From assembly GCA_001683825.1 (NCBI GenBank), contig LXTR01000008.1, forward strand, positions 143,899 to 207,898: a DNA stretch of 64,000 nucleotides, written 5' to 3'. Positions within the stretch are counted from its first letter, which is position 1, and each line of letters begins with the position of its first letter. Both the position numbers and the translations under genes were made by a program. Below, piece after piece: positions 44,505 to 54,013 of this stretch. Under the pieces are notes generated by a model, which worked only from the letters and a program-made list of their open reading frames with translations, was not told where the DNA came from and made no database searches. Source of the stretch: Flavobacteriaceae bacterium CP2B (GTDB taxonomy: Bacteria > Bacteroidota > Bacteroidia > Flavobacteriales > Flavobacteriaceae).

Positions 44505-44779
44505 GTTTGTGTCTAATGGTTATAATCAACTACACGACTGTACAATTTGTTATCTAATTATCATCCAATATCCAAAAATATAATCAGGTAACATACAAGT
44601 TTCCTGCTTTCTCTTTTTTTATGGTTGTAGCATATGGAATATTTGGGAAGATCAATAAGGAAAACGCATCAACAAAATAGGACAATTAAGACGTTTAAGC
44701 AGGCACATAATCTAGAATCTCCGTTGTATTACATCCGCATTTTACCTAGATAGGGGCCGGGTGAAATATGAAGGTTGTA

Positions 44780-44965
44780 CTAATCATTTATGCCAAACTT
44801 TGTCAGAATATCCTCCATCAAACACCATTTGGTAAAGGCGGATTGTAAAAGATTGGCTCCCACAAATGCAGTAAACCAAAGCCAATTGATATTCAAATAA
44901 ATTGCCAATATCAAACTGATCAGGATGAAGGCACCTGCTACGACCCGTACAATTCTATTTTTCAT
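44780..44965 (-). CDS. DUF2892 small membrane protein
   Basis: 61 aa with two hydrophobic helices, the second ending in Gln-Ser-Ala-Phe-Thr-Lys-Trp-Cys, and an N terminus of Lys-Asn-Arg-Ile-Val-Arg-Val-Val-Ala-Gly typical of DUF2892. The family often rides with sulfur or metal resistance genes. It is the last gene after the RND operon, 11 bp after the PII-like gene. Confidence 0.8.
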   Translation of the reverse strand: MKNRIVRVVAGAFILISLILAIYLNINWLWFTAFVGANLLQSAFTKWCLMEDILTKFGIND

Positions 44966-44976
44966 TTTTCTAGATT

Positions 44977-45282
44977 TTAGATAAACTTTTCTATAGGAAC
45001 GACGATGGCTTTAATTGGGTTGTTGGTTTCCAAATTATTGTTGAATTCCTTGATAAGCCCAAAAAGAAGGTCAATATTTTGCTCCTCGGTAAAAGAGAAG
45101 AACAAACTGGATTCCACTCCTCCTTTTTCCCCGGGAAACCAGCTTGATGTACGTACCATGGCAGCGGGGTTCTTGTATCCGTCAATATCGGAGCCACTGA
45201 AATTCTCGATATTTGCCTTTTTGAATAGCCGCAGGATTTCTTTTTCAAATTCTCCGACCACTGTTACTATTAATAGTTTCAT
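44977..45282 (-). CDS. PII-like small protein of the RND cluster
   Basis: 101 aa from the ATG at 45282; a longer frame reaches into the RND gene. The ferredoxin-like beta-alpha-beta layout starts Lys-Leu-Leu-Ile-Val-Thr-Val-Val-Gly and ends Pro-Ile-Lys-Ala-Ile-Val-Val-Pro. It resembles the small PII/CutA-like proteins beside RND efflux pumps in Bacteroidota. A role in sensing or binding metal is inferred. It lies 34 bp after the RND gene. Confidence 0.65.
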   Translation of the reverse strand: MKLLIVTVVGEFEKEILRLFKKANIENFSGSDIDGYKNPAAMVRTSSWFPGEKGGVESSLFFSFTEEQNIDLLFGLIKEFNNNLETNNPIKAIVVPIEKFI

Positions 45283-45316
45283 AGGTTTTGTTTTTAATTT
45301 CGTTAAACACCGGCTA

Positions 45317-48300
45317 CTAATTACCACCTGCAGGATCAGCCTGCTTCCCCTCGCTCCTTTCCAATTGCACTTCAGGATAATTCTTGCGTTCAATCATGTA
45401 ATACACCAGGGGCACCACCAACAGCGTCAATACGGTAGACACGATGGTACCCCCCATCAGGGAAATGGCCAATCCCTGGAAAATGGGGTCGAACAGGATG
45501 ACAAAGGCTCCGATGACCACGGTCCCGGCCGTAAGGAGGATGGGGGTGGTTCTAACCGCTCCCGCTTCGATCACTGCTTTTTTTAAGGGGATACCCTCGT
45601 CCAGACGCAGGTTGATGAAATCGATCAGTAAGACAGAATTCCGCACCATAATACCCGCCAAAGCGATCATGCCTATAAAAGACGTAGCTGTAAAAAATGC
45701 ACCGAGCATCCAATGGCCCAACACAATGCCGATTAAGGATAACGGAATGGCCACCATCATCACAATCGGGGCCTTAAAATTCTGGAACCAGCCTACAATC
45801 AGGATATAGATGATGATGATGACCCCCAGAAAAGCCAATCCCAGGTCCCGGAACACTTCCAGGGTAATCTGCCATTCGCCGTCCCATTTTACGGTATAGT
45901 CGTCCTCAAAATCGGGCTGTTTGATGTAGAGTTCATCAAGGGAATACCCCTGTGGCAACTTCAATTCCTTTAATTTATCGGTCATTCCCAATATTGCATA
46001 AACAGGGCTCTCCAATGCTCCCGCCATATCGGCCAGCACATAGACTACCCGTTTCTGGTTTTTTCGATAGATGCTTTTCGCCTTCGTGGTTGCTTCGATG
46101 GCCACCAAATCGCCAATGGGGATCATCGATCCTGTTCCCGACTTCACTTTCAATTGTGCAATATCCATGGGCGTGGATTTTTCCTTTTCTTCCAACGCCA
46201 GAATCAAACTGACCTGGTTGGAGGCGTCCTCATCGTACAGATTGGTCACGGCCGGCTCCGAAAGTGCCATGTTCATGGTGTGCACGATTTGTTGTGGCGC
46301 CACTCCATAGAGCATGGCCTTTTCCTTGTCGATCACAAACTCATACGCCGTCTGATCCGCTTCCACCATCCAATCGACATCCACCACATCCCGGGTGTTT
46401 TTTAGTAGGTCCTGTACCTGATGGGCGACATCCATCTGTGTGTCGTAATCGGGGCCGTAAATCTCCCCGACAATGGTCGACAATACGGGAGGACCCGGAG
46501 GGACTTCCACTATTTTGACATTGGCGTTGTATTTTTTACCAATCTGTTGAATTTCTTCCCGCATCGAGCTGGCGATGCCGTGACTTTGCGCACTGCGTTC
46601 TTTTTTGTCGATCAGGTTTACCTGGATATCGGCCATATTGCTGCCTCCACGGATATCGTAGTGCCGTACCAACCCATTAAACGTGATAGGTGCCGAAGTG
46701 CCCACATAGCTTTGGTAATTCACCACCTCTGGTCTCGTGCGAAGGTATTGGGCAATCTCCCGGGCAACCACGCCTGTGCGTTCCAGGGTGGTTCCCTCGG
46801 GCATATCAATAACCACCTGAAACTCGTTTTTGTTGTCAAAAGGCAACATTTTTACAGTGACGGATTTTGTAAAGAACAATGCCACCGAACCCAACAGCAT
46901 GAGGAAGGTAATCCCCAAAAATACCCAACGCCTCTTTTTGTTTTCAACAAGCGGGCTTTCCAACCGGTCATACGTCCTGTAGATCAAAGTGTCCTCCAAT
47001 GGCTTTTCTTCTTTTTGTTTCCCCTGACTGTCTTTTTCACGGAGGAAAATATAGCCCAGGTAGGGGGTGATGGTCAGTGCCACAAACAAGGACAATATCA
47101 TGGCAATAGATGCGCCTATGGGCATGGGCGACATATAGGGGCCCATTAATCCGGAAACGAAGGCCATGGGCAGGACGGATGCGATTACCGTGAATGTCGC
47201 CAAAATGGTGGGGTTGCCCACTTCATTTATCGCGTAAAGCGCAGCCTGTTTAAAGGGCAGGCGTTTCATCTTAAAATGACGGTGCATGTTTTCTGCGATA
47301 ATAATGGAATCATCCACCACGATACCGGTGACAAAGACCAGGGCAAAGAGCGTAATCCTGTTCAATGTATAATCCAGCATATAATAACTGAGCAGGGTCA
47401 ATGCAAACGTAATTGGGACCGATAGGAACACCACCAACCCGCCGCGCCAGCCCATAGCCAACATGACTACAAAGGTCACCGCAATGATGGCGCCAATGAG
47501 GTGCATCAAAAGCTCCGATACCTTGTGTGAAGCGGTTTCCCCATAATTTCTCGTAACCGTAACATGAACATCGTCAGGGATCAGGTTTTTTTTCAGGTGG
47601 TCTACTTTTCCTATAATGATATCCGAAAGCTTCATCGCATCGGCCCCTTTGCGCTTGGCTACGGAAATTGTTACGGCAGGATATTCCGATGCGTAGGCAG
47701 ATGCACTCTCACTGGCCTTGCCAAAGCCCAGGGACACGTAATTTTTGGGCAATTCGGGCCCGTCCTGGATTTGCGCAATCTGCTTTAGGTAAATGGGCCG
47801 GTCCTGCTGTACCCCCACCACCAGATTTTCGACATCGGCTACCGTCTCCAGGAACATCCCCGTGGTCACCGCAAACTCGGTATCGTTCTTATGAAAGGCT
47901 CCCCCGCTCAGTTGCTGATTGTTGGCCCTGATCATTTCGGCTACCGATAAAAAGTCCAACCCGCTTTCAGCCATTTTGTCGCGGTCCAGTACCACGCGTA
48001 ACTGTCGGTTCCGCCCCCCTATTTTTTGCGTGGCCGATACGTCGTTTACCTTTTCAATCTCGTTTGTCAACTCCTGCGCGATCTGTTTCAACTGGAAGTC
48101 ATCGTAATTCTCGCTCCAGAGGGTAAGGCCCAATACGGGTACATCGTCAATGGCCCGGGTCTTTACCAGGGGAAACGTCACCCCCTGGGGCATCAAATCC
48201 ATATGCTTGTTGATCTCGTTGTACAGTTTTACGAACGACCGTTCAATGTCTTCACCCACGTAGAACTGTACGATTACCAGGGCCTGTTCTTCCATGGAGG

Positions 48301-48562
48301 TAGAATACACATACTCTACGCCTTTGATGTTCGAAATCAACTTCTCCAGGGGTTTTACCACCCGGTTTTCCACTTCTGTGGGACTTGCGCCAGGATAGCC
48401 TACAAAAATATCGGCCATGGGCACATCAATCTGCGGTTCCTCCTCTCGTGGAATCAGGAACGAGCTGTATACCCCAATGACCATAAAGACGACCATGAGG
48501 AGCACGGTTAACTTGGAGCCTATAAACGCTTTGGCAATCTTGCCTGCTAAACCTTCTTTCAT
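45317..48562 (-). CDS. RND efflux permease
   Basis: 1081 aa, the full length of the family with twelve helices and two large periplasmic loops. Helix 4 carries the proton-relay pair in Gly-Ile-Val-Val-Asp-Asp-Ser-Ile, as in the drug (HAE) type. The metal-type (HME) pattern is not evident. It is the inner-membrane pump of a three-part efflux system with the adaptor and TolC genes upstream on the same strand. The substrate is not clear; the nearby copper-related genes make a metal possible. Confidence 0.93.
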   Translation of the reverse strand: MKEGLAGKIAKAFIGSKLTVLLMVVFMVIGVYSSFLIPREEEPQIDVPMADIFVGYPGASPTEVENRVVKPLEKLISNIKGVEYVYSTSMEEQALVIVQFYVGEDIERSFVKLYNEINKHMDLMPQGVTFPLVKTRAIDDVPVLGLTLWSENYDDFQLKQIAQELTNEIEKVNDVSATQKIGGRNRQLRVVLDRDKMAESGLDFLSVAEMIRANNQQLSGGAFHKNDTEFAVTTGMFLETVADVENLVVGVQQDRPIYLKQIAQIQDGPELPKNYVSLGFGKASESASAYASEYPAVTISVAKRKGADAMKLSDIIIGKVDHLKKNLIPDDVHVTVTRNYGETASHKVSELLMHLIGAIIAVTFVVMLAMGWRGGLVVFLSVPITFALTLLSYYMLDYTLNRITLFALVFVTGIVVDDSIIIAENMHRHFKMKRLPFKQAALYAINEVGNPTILATFTVIASVLPMAFVSGLMGPYMSPMPIGASIAMILSLFVALTITPYLGYIFLREKDSQGKQKEEKPLEDTLIYRTYDRLESPLVENKKRRWVFLGITFLMLLGSVALFFTKSVTVKMLPFDNKNEFQVVIDMPEGTTLERTGVVAREIAQYLRTRPEVVNYQSYVGTSAPITFNGLVRHYDIRGGSNMADIQVNLIDKKERSAQSHGIASSMREEIQQIGKKYNANVKIVEVPPGPPVLSTIVGEIYGPDYDTQMDVAHQVQDLLKNTRDVVDVDWMVEADQTAYEFVIDKEKAMLYGVAPQQIVHTMNMALSEPAVTNLYDEDASNQVSLILALEEKEKSTPMDIAQLKVKSGTGSMIPIGDLVAIEATTKAKSIYRKNQKRVVYVLADMAGALESPVYAILGMTDKLKELKLPQGYSLDELYIKQPDFEDDYTVKWDGEWQITLEVFRDLGLAFLGVIIIIYILIVGWFQNFKAPIVMMVAIPLSLIGIVLGHWMLGAFFTATSFIGMIALAGIMVRNSVLLIDFINLRLDEGIPLKKAVIEAGAVRTTPILLTAGTVVIGAFVILFDPIFQGLAISLMGGTIVSTVLTLLVVPLVYYMIERKNYPEVQLERSEGKQADPAGGN

Positions 48563-48615
48563 ATTTTTTTGTTTTGGTAGAGGCCTGTTATTTCAATTCT
48601 GGCGCGACCACCTGG

Positions 48616-49701
48616 TTAGTGAATCGAAATTTTTGCGCCATTGTACAATTTGCCCCGGGCACTGGTGATATATTGTTCACTGGCCGAAAGTCCGGCCAGG
48701 ACTTCAACAGAATCCCCATAAGTCCGCCCCAAACGCAACCAGCGCAACAAGGCAGTGTTGCTTTGGCTCACAGTATACACCCCGGACAATTGCCCTTTGC
48801 TTACGATGGCATCTTTTGGAACCAGGACCCTGCCGGGTACAACATCCTTATCCAACGTATCCAAAGGAAAGCGTACGGTGGTATACATACCGGAGAGGAT
48901 ATTCGTTTTGGTTTGGTCCAACACCACTTTGGCCAGATACTGTCCGCCCGTATTCTTGGCGGAGGTACTCACTTCCGTCACCTTTCCTCCTACGGTCTCG
49001 TTCAACGATTTTACAAGTACCTCCACTTCGGTCCCGTTTTTGATTTGTTGGATCTCCGATTCGGGCACCATGGCCAATACCTGGAAATTACCGGGTGCCT
49101 CCACTTCCAACAATGGCATTCCCGGATGGGCCATATCCCCTTCTTTGATAAACCGGTTGGTTACCACTCCGTTAAAAGGGGCCCTGATGTTGGCATAGGA
49201 CAGTTGGGCATTGACCTCATTTTTCATTTGTTGGGCGGCTTCCAGACGGGCCTTGGCCATGTTGTAATTGGCGGTGATGTCATCCAGTTCCTTTTGGGAG
49301 GCACTGTTCTCCCGGAAAAGGTTGGTATACCTGTTAAAATCTTTTTCGGCATTGGTAAAGGCGGCAGTAGCTTCGGTAATGCCGGCATTTACTTGTGCCA
49401 GCCTGGCGGAGATATCCGCATTGTTGATGCGCAGCAAAAGTTGTCCACTCTGCACCTTATTGCCTACCTGTACATAGATTTTGTCCACATATCCCATCAT
49501 TCTCGTACTGAGGTTGGCACTGTGTACCGCTTCTATCTTGCCACTGGCAGATAAAAAGGTATTACCGCCTTCTACTTGTACAGTCGTTGCTTGTACTTCA
49601 ATTGCCGGGGCATTGTCAGCCACCAACTTTTTGTCCGTGTCGCCACAACCAGACATCATTAATGCCAGTAGTGATGCGCCTAAAATATATCCGTTTTTCA
49701 T
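48616..49701 (-). CDS. RND periplasmic adaptor lipoprotein
   Basis: 361 aa. Lipobox Met-Ser-Gly-Cys puts the lipid Cys at residue 19. The usual order follows: beta-barrel start, lipoyl half (Val-Gly-Asn-Lys-Val-Gln-Ser-Gly-Gln-Leu-Leu), alpha-helical hairpin (about 100-165), second lipoyl half (Arg-Ala-Pro-Phe-Asn-Gly-Val-Val), and the membrane-proximal domain. It links the pump to the outer-membrane channel. It is 53 bp before the pump gene. Confidence 0.92.
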   Translation of the reverse strand: MKNGYILGASLLALMMSGCGDTDKKLVADNAPAIEVQATTVQVEGGNTFLSASGKIEAVHSANLSTRMMGYVDKIYVQVGNKVQSGQLLLRINNADISARLAQVNAGITEATAAFTNAEKDFNRYTNLFRENSASQKELDDITANYNMAKARLEAAQQMKNEVNAQLSYANIRAPFNGVVTNRFIKEGDMAHPGMPLLEVEAPGNFQVLAMVPESEIQQIKNGTEVEVLVKSLNETVGGKVTEVSTSAKNTGGQYLAKVVLDQTKTNILSGMYTTVRFPLDTLDKDVVPGRVLVPKDAIVSKGQLSGVYTVSQSNTALLRWLRLGRTYGDSVEVLAGLSASEQYITSARGKLYNGAKISIH

Positions 49702-49733
49702 GTCTATGATGCTTGTGTTGCTATCTGTAATGT

Positions 49734-51038
49734 TTAGTCTTTTGTCAAAAATTGCACGTACGCCAGGGAATAGTTATGATTGAAAATCGTGGCGTAGTAG
49801 TCCAATTGTTTTTGTGCGTATTGGGATTCGGCCCATAGGACGTCTGTGGTCTTTTCCAGCCCCTCACCAAAGCGGTTGGTCCGAATTCGCAATGATTCCT
49901 TGGATTGCTCCATGGCGAGCCCGGCTAGTACCAGGTTGTTTTTGGCATCATCCAACATGCGTTGGGCCCTGTTTAGTTCCACCTGGCTCTCTGCTTTGTA
50001 TTGCTGTAGTTGCAGCATGGATTTCTCATACTCGGCCTTGCTTTTCTTTGCCTTGCCGAGGCGTGCGCCACCTTCGAAAAGGTTCCATTGTAGTTCTGCA
50101 CCAAAGAAGTAGCCCTCAGCTTCGCCCTGGAAAACCGTGTCGTCGTGGAGTTCGTAAGTGCCAAAAGCGTTCAGGCGGGGCAGAAAACGCATCTTATCTG
50201 CCGTATGTAATTGTTGATAGGCCTTGCTGGCCGCGACCATGGCCTGGATATCGGCCCTGTCTTCCGACAGGCCGTCCGGAGCGGCTGTGTCCTCATTGAC
50301 GGTCAGCGAATCTATGGGCTGCAAAATGGGATAGTTGTTATCATCCATTAAAACCGACAAATAGTTGGATGCATTCTGGATATTGCTTTTGGCGTACTGT
50401 AATTGGTTATCAATTTCGGTCAGCCGTACCTCCACCGCCAATACATCTGATTTTTGGAGGTATCCCTGTTTGAAACTGTTGTGGGCAATTCGCTTGTTTT
50501 CCAGGGCAGCTTCTTTTGCCTTTTCCAGAACATTCAGGGTTTTGTAAGCCAATTGCAGCTGCATGTAGGCTTTGTACATTTCCAGTTCCACATAGTCACG
50601 GGTACGTACGGATTGAAGTTCGGTAGCATGCAATTTGGATTTTGCTGCTTTACGTTGGTAAAGGCCATCCAAATTCAATACCGGTTGTTGCACCACGATG
50701 CGGGTAGCGTAGTCCTCAACCTGGGAAGGATTGTTCAACAGGTTTGGATCAAAATCACCCTGGGTCAGTATGGCCTGGTTTAGTTTGAAGCCAAAGGCCA
50801 TCAGGGGATTGGTCGTGGCGAAACCCGTGTGCGATATCCCTACATTGGGCAATACCACCGCGTTGGTCTGGTCCAGGTCTCCCCTGGCCATCAAAACATC
50901 TTGTTGTGACATTTTAAGGGTACGGTTGTTTTCCCTGACCTTGGCAAAAACCTCTTCCTGTGAAATTAAAAGCGGCTCCTGTGCCCCAAGGTTGAGCGAA
51001 AAAAGCACTACCAGTAATGTGTATCCTATAATTTTCAT
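49734..51038 (-). CDS. TolC family outer-membrane efflux protein
   Basis: 434 aa. A Sec signal (about residues 1-18) is followed by two OEP repeats with long helices rich in Ala, Gln and Leu, as in TolC. It is the first gene of the operon tolC-adaptor-pump. The 390-bp gap upstream to the next gene has a TATCTTTG -7 element at 51302-51309 and a TACTTTTG at 51416-51423 in the plus direction, and nothing else I can name. Confidence 0.9.
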   Translation of the reverse strand: MKIIGYTLLVVLFSLNLGAQEPLLISQEEVFAKVRENNRTLKMSQQDVLMARGDLDQTNAVVLPNVGISHTGFATTNPLMAFGFKLNQAILTQGDFDPNLLNNPSQVEDYATRIVVQQPVLNLDGLYQRKAAKSKLHATELQSVRTRDYVELEMYKAYMQLQLAYKTLNVLEKAKEAALENKRIAHNSFKQGYLQKSDVLAVEVRLTEIDNQLQYAKSNIQNASNYLSVLMDDNNYPILQPIDSLTVNEDTAAPDGLSEDRADIQAMVAASKAYQQLHTADKMRFLPRLNAFGTYELHDDTVFQGEAEGYFFGAELQWNLFEGGARLGKAKKSKAEYEKSMLQLQQYKAESQVELNRAQRMLDDAKNNLVLAGLAMEQSKESLRIRTNRFGEGLEKTTDVLWAESQYAQKQLDYYATIFNHNYSLAYVQFLTKD

Positions 51039-51428
51039 GCCTTCTCTGACTATGGTTCTTATGAATCTTTGGCAAAATTACGGCCTTACAGAGGATGGGT
51101 CAGTAACAATAGTTACAGGGCCGGGGGCTGGTACAATCCGGGGAGCTGGTAGCACAGGCACAATTACATTGCCATAGCCCTATGGTGGTGCCGCACCCGG
51201 AGGCCCCGATATTTTTGCGCTGGTGGCGAGGCTTGCCGCTGATCTACCTGTGCATTTTTTCGCAAAGGCGTTTTTTAGGGAGGATGCGGCCCTTATTTGT
51301 GTATCTTTGCAATCTACAACCTCCCATTACAGCTCGGACTTTAGTTAATTTGGTAATAAAAGACATGTTTGTCCTTAAAATGATATCCATCATTTATCGG
51401 GCCATGCAGTAGACGTACTTTTGTGGGC

Positions 51429-51806
51429 ATGAAAAGCCATGTAATAGCTTTTGTCGCAATCCTGATGCTCGTCAGGCCCCTATGGCCGGTCGCGGAATAC
51501 GTGATAAATTATGATTACATCGTCAACGTCCTCTGTGAAAACAAAGACAAGCCAGAGCTGAAATGCGACGGCAAATGCTATCTTTCCAAACAGTTGGCCA
51601 AGGAATCGCGGCAAAGCGAAGAAAATCCCTTTGGTGAGAAGCAAACCAAAACAGAGGTCCTCCAACCCGTCTACTTTCAATCGCTTCCCTCTTTAGACCT
51701 GGAGGCCGGCATGTACCTTGACAAAGAAGTCAACTTCAATACACCGGGCGTATTGCACTCCCGGCTTTTCACCACCGAAATATCCCATCCTCCGGAGTAC
51801 TGCTGA
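51429..51806 (+). CDS. Small exported Cys-containing protein before the TonB receptor
   Basis: 125 aa from the ATG at 51429 (51423 is also possible). An N-terminal hydrophobic segment is followed by Leu-Cys-Glu-Asn-Lys-Asp-Lys-Pro-Glu-Leu-x-Cys-Asp-Gly-Lys-Cys-Tyr-Leu, a three-Cys motif seen in uncharacterised Flavobacterial proteins beside copper or TonB genes. It probably faces the periplasm, and the Cys set could bind metal. No function is known. It is 99 bp upstream of the TonB receptor on the same strand. Confidence 0.6.
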   Translation: MKSHVIAFVAILMLVRPLWPVAEYVINYDYIVNVLCENKDKPELKCDGKCYLSKQLAKESRQSEENPFGEKQTKTEVLQPVYFQSLPSLDLEAGMYLDKEVNFNTPGVLHSRLFTTEISHPPEYC

Positions 51807-51905
51807 TTCCATCTTTTGTGCATGCCTTCCAGCGGGATTTTAGCCCCCCAGGGAGCGCCTGTACCCTCCCTTATTTTTCGAATCAGTTTGTAATACAAAT
51901 GAATT

Positions 51906-53975
51906 ATGGATGCCAGTTTTGTGGTAAGGCCATGGCAGGTGATGCCTTTTGGCCCCGGAAGTATAACCGTGGTGGGATTGTTGCTGTTCTCCTTGCTCAT
52001 GCATGGGCCGGTGCAAGCCCAGGATACCGGGATTGTGATCGCAACAGATTCTATCCTGCCCGTAACCCTTGATGAGGTGATCCTGATCGCCTCTTACCGG
52101 AGGGCCCTGGAGCACGGGGCACAACAAAAACCTTTGTCCACTTTGGACGCGTATTTGGAATCCTCCAGAAAAGTAAGCATGGTCAAAAGGGGCGCGTATG
52201 CCTGGGAACCTATGTTGAACGACATGGGTTCCAACCGCCTGTCTGTGACCATTGACGGGATGCGCATTTTTGGTGCCTGTACCGATGTCATGGACCCCAT
52301 AACCTCTTATGTGGATGTTTCCAACCTCTCCGAGGTGCATGTGGCCTCTGGTCAGCAAGGCGCTGAGCATGGCTCCGTGATCGGCGGCGCCATAGATATG
52401 CGTTTGGAGAAAAGCAACTTCGGGCCCGACGGATGGACCGCCAGTGTGGAAACGGGCGGGGAGACCAACAATGCTGCGCGTATCCTGGGGGGGGAACTGA
52501 ACTATTCGGACGACCGTTTTTATGTGGATAGCGATATTGTCTACCGCAAAGCGGATAATTACGTGGCCGGTGGGGGCGAAGAAGTCGCGTTTTCCCAGTT
52601 CGAGAAATACAACCTCTCGGCCAATGCCGGGTACAAGGTGTCTGAGGGACAAAAATTGCTGGCCAGTTTGATTATCGATGAAGCCAGGGATGTAGGCTAT
52701 CCCGCATTGCCTATGGATGTTTCCCTGGCACGCGCCTTCATTGGCTCGGCCACCTGGGTACAGCAGCGCTTTATTGGGGGCTTTGTGGATTGGGAAACCA
52801 AGTTGTACGCCAATTCCGTCACCCATATCATGGATGACAGCCAACGGCCCGATGTTCCGGTACGGATGGATATGCCCGGATGGAGCGATACCTACGGATA
52901 CTTCTCTCAGGCCCGGTTGCCCATGGGGGACCATCAGCTGCTGCTAAAGCTGGATGGGTTTTATAACCGCTCCCTTGCCGAAATGACCATGTACCCCAAC
53001 AACCCGGACGAAAGCGAAATGTTTATGCTGACATGGCCCGATGTACGCACCTTGAATAACGCGTTATACGCCGAAGAGAAGTGGAGCTTTGATAAAAGTA
53101 CCCTGAGCCTGGCTACCCGCCTGGCGTTGCAAAAATTCCATGTGGCAGACGCATTGGGCCTGAACAGCCTGCGGATTTTCTACCCGGAGATGGCCGAACG
53201 CCAAACCCGCTTCCTGAAAAGTGTATCTGCCCAATACCACACGGGTTTAAAGCCCTTTCGCCTGAATGGCGGGCTTTCCTACGGAGAACGGGCGCCGACG
53301 GTTTCAGAAGGGTTTGGCTTTTACCTGTTTAACAGTTTTGATAACCACGATTATATAGGGTCTCCCGGGCTAAAAAATGAAAAGGCCGTGGAACTTACTG
53401 CCAGACTCACGTATCCCCATGAAAAATTCGATATCAGCCTGGAAGGGAATTACTTTCATACGATAGATTATGTCATTGGCCAGGTGTATCCCGAACTGAG
53501 TGCCATGACCATTGGGGCTGATGGGGTGAAAATATACGAAAACCTGAGGTATGCCAATTTGTATAATGTCTCCCTGGATTCGAGGTACCAACTAAGCCCG
53601 GAACTGACATGGACCGGGGTGGTTTCCTATCACAGGGGGACAGACCAGGACCGGCACAACCTTCCGTTTATCAGCCCCCTGAGCTATAGTTCCATGCTGC
53701 AGTACAGCCAAAACAAGTTGAATGCTTCCCTCAGCATGAAAGGGGCAGCCGCCCAGGTAGATTACAATCCGGAATTCGGGGAAGACCAAACCGAAGCTTA
53801 CACCGTCTTTTCATTCGCTGCCGGCACCACGTTCACTATCAATGACCACGATTTGAACGTAAAGGCCGGAGTGGAGAACATTTTTGACAAATACTATTCT
53901 ACCTATGCGGATTGGAACAATATCCCCCGGATGGGTCGAAACTTTTTTATGACGCTTTCCTACGCCGTCAACTAA
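51906..53975 (+). CDS. TonB-dependent receptor, possibly copper (OprC/NosA-like)
   Basis: 689 aa. An N-terminal hydrophobic signal is followed by a plug domain (about residues 60-190) and a beta barrel ending in aromatic Phe-Met-Thr-Leu-Ser-Tyr. The plug contains Gly-Ala-Cys-Thr-Asp-Val-Met-Asp-Pro, a Cys-x3-Met as in the copper site of OprC. NosA in Pseudomonas is an OprC-like copper receptor needed for N2O reductase, so import of copper for NosZ and cbb3 oxidase is a sensible guess. Start-site choice is uncertain because the N-terminal part before the signal is long. Confidence 0.75.
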   Translation: MDASFVVRPWQVMPFGPGSITVVGLLLFSLLMHGPVQAQDTGIVIATDSILPVTLDEVILIASYRRALEHGAQQKPLSTLDAYLESSRKVSMVKRGAYAWEPMLNDMGSNRLSVTIDGMRIFGACTDVMDPITSYVDVSNLSEVHVASGQQGAEHGSVIGGAIDMRLEKSNFGPDGWTASVETGGETNNAARILGGELNYSDDRFYVDSDIVYRKADNYVAGGGEEVAFSQFEKYNLSANAGYKVSEGQKLLASLIIDEARDVGYPALPMDVSLARAFIGSATWVQQRFIGGFVDWETKLYANSVTHIMDDSQRPDVPVRMDMPGWSDTYGYFSQARLPMGDHQLLLKLDGFYNRSLAEMTMYPNNPDESEMFMLTWPDVRTLNNALYAEEKWSFDKSTLSLATRLALQKFHVADALGLNSLRIFYPEMAERQTRFLKSVSAQYHTGLKPFRLNGGLSYGERAPTVSEGFGFYLFNSFDNHDYIGSPGLKNEKAVELTARLTYPHEKFDISLEGNYFHTIDYVIGQVYPELSAMTIGADGVKIYENLRYANLYNVSLDSRYQLSPELTWTGVVSYHRGTDQDRHNLPFISPLSYSSMLQYSQNKLNASLSMKGAAAQVDYNPEFGEDQTEAYTVFSFAAGTTFTINDHDLNVKAGVENIFDKYYSTYADWNNIPRMGRNFFMTLSYAVN

Positions 53976-54013
53976 CACCTGAAAACACTTTTTAAACTTC
54001 AAATTAAAATACG

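Noticed and set aside
51182..51412. 76-aa plus-strand frame upstream of the small three-Cys protein
   Set aside because: It has no signal or motif, overlaps a likely promoter (TATCTTTG at 51302), and its composition looks like leader DNA.
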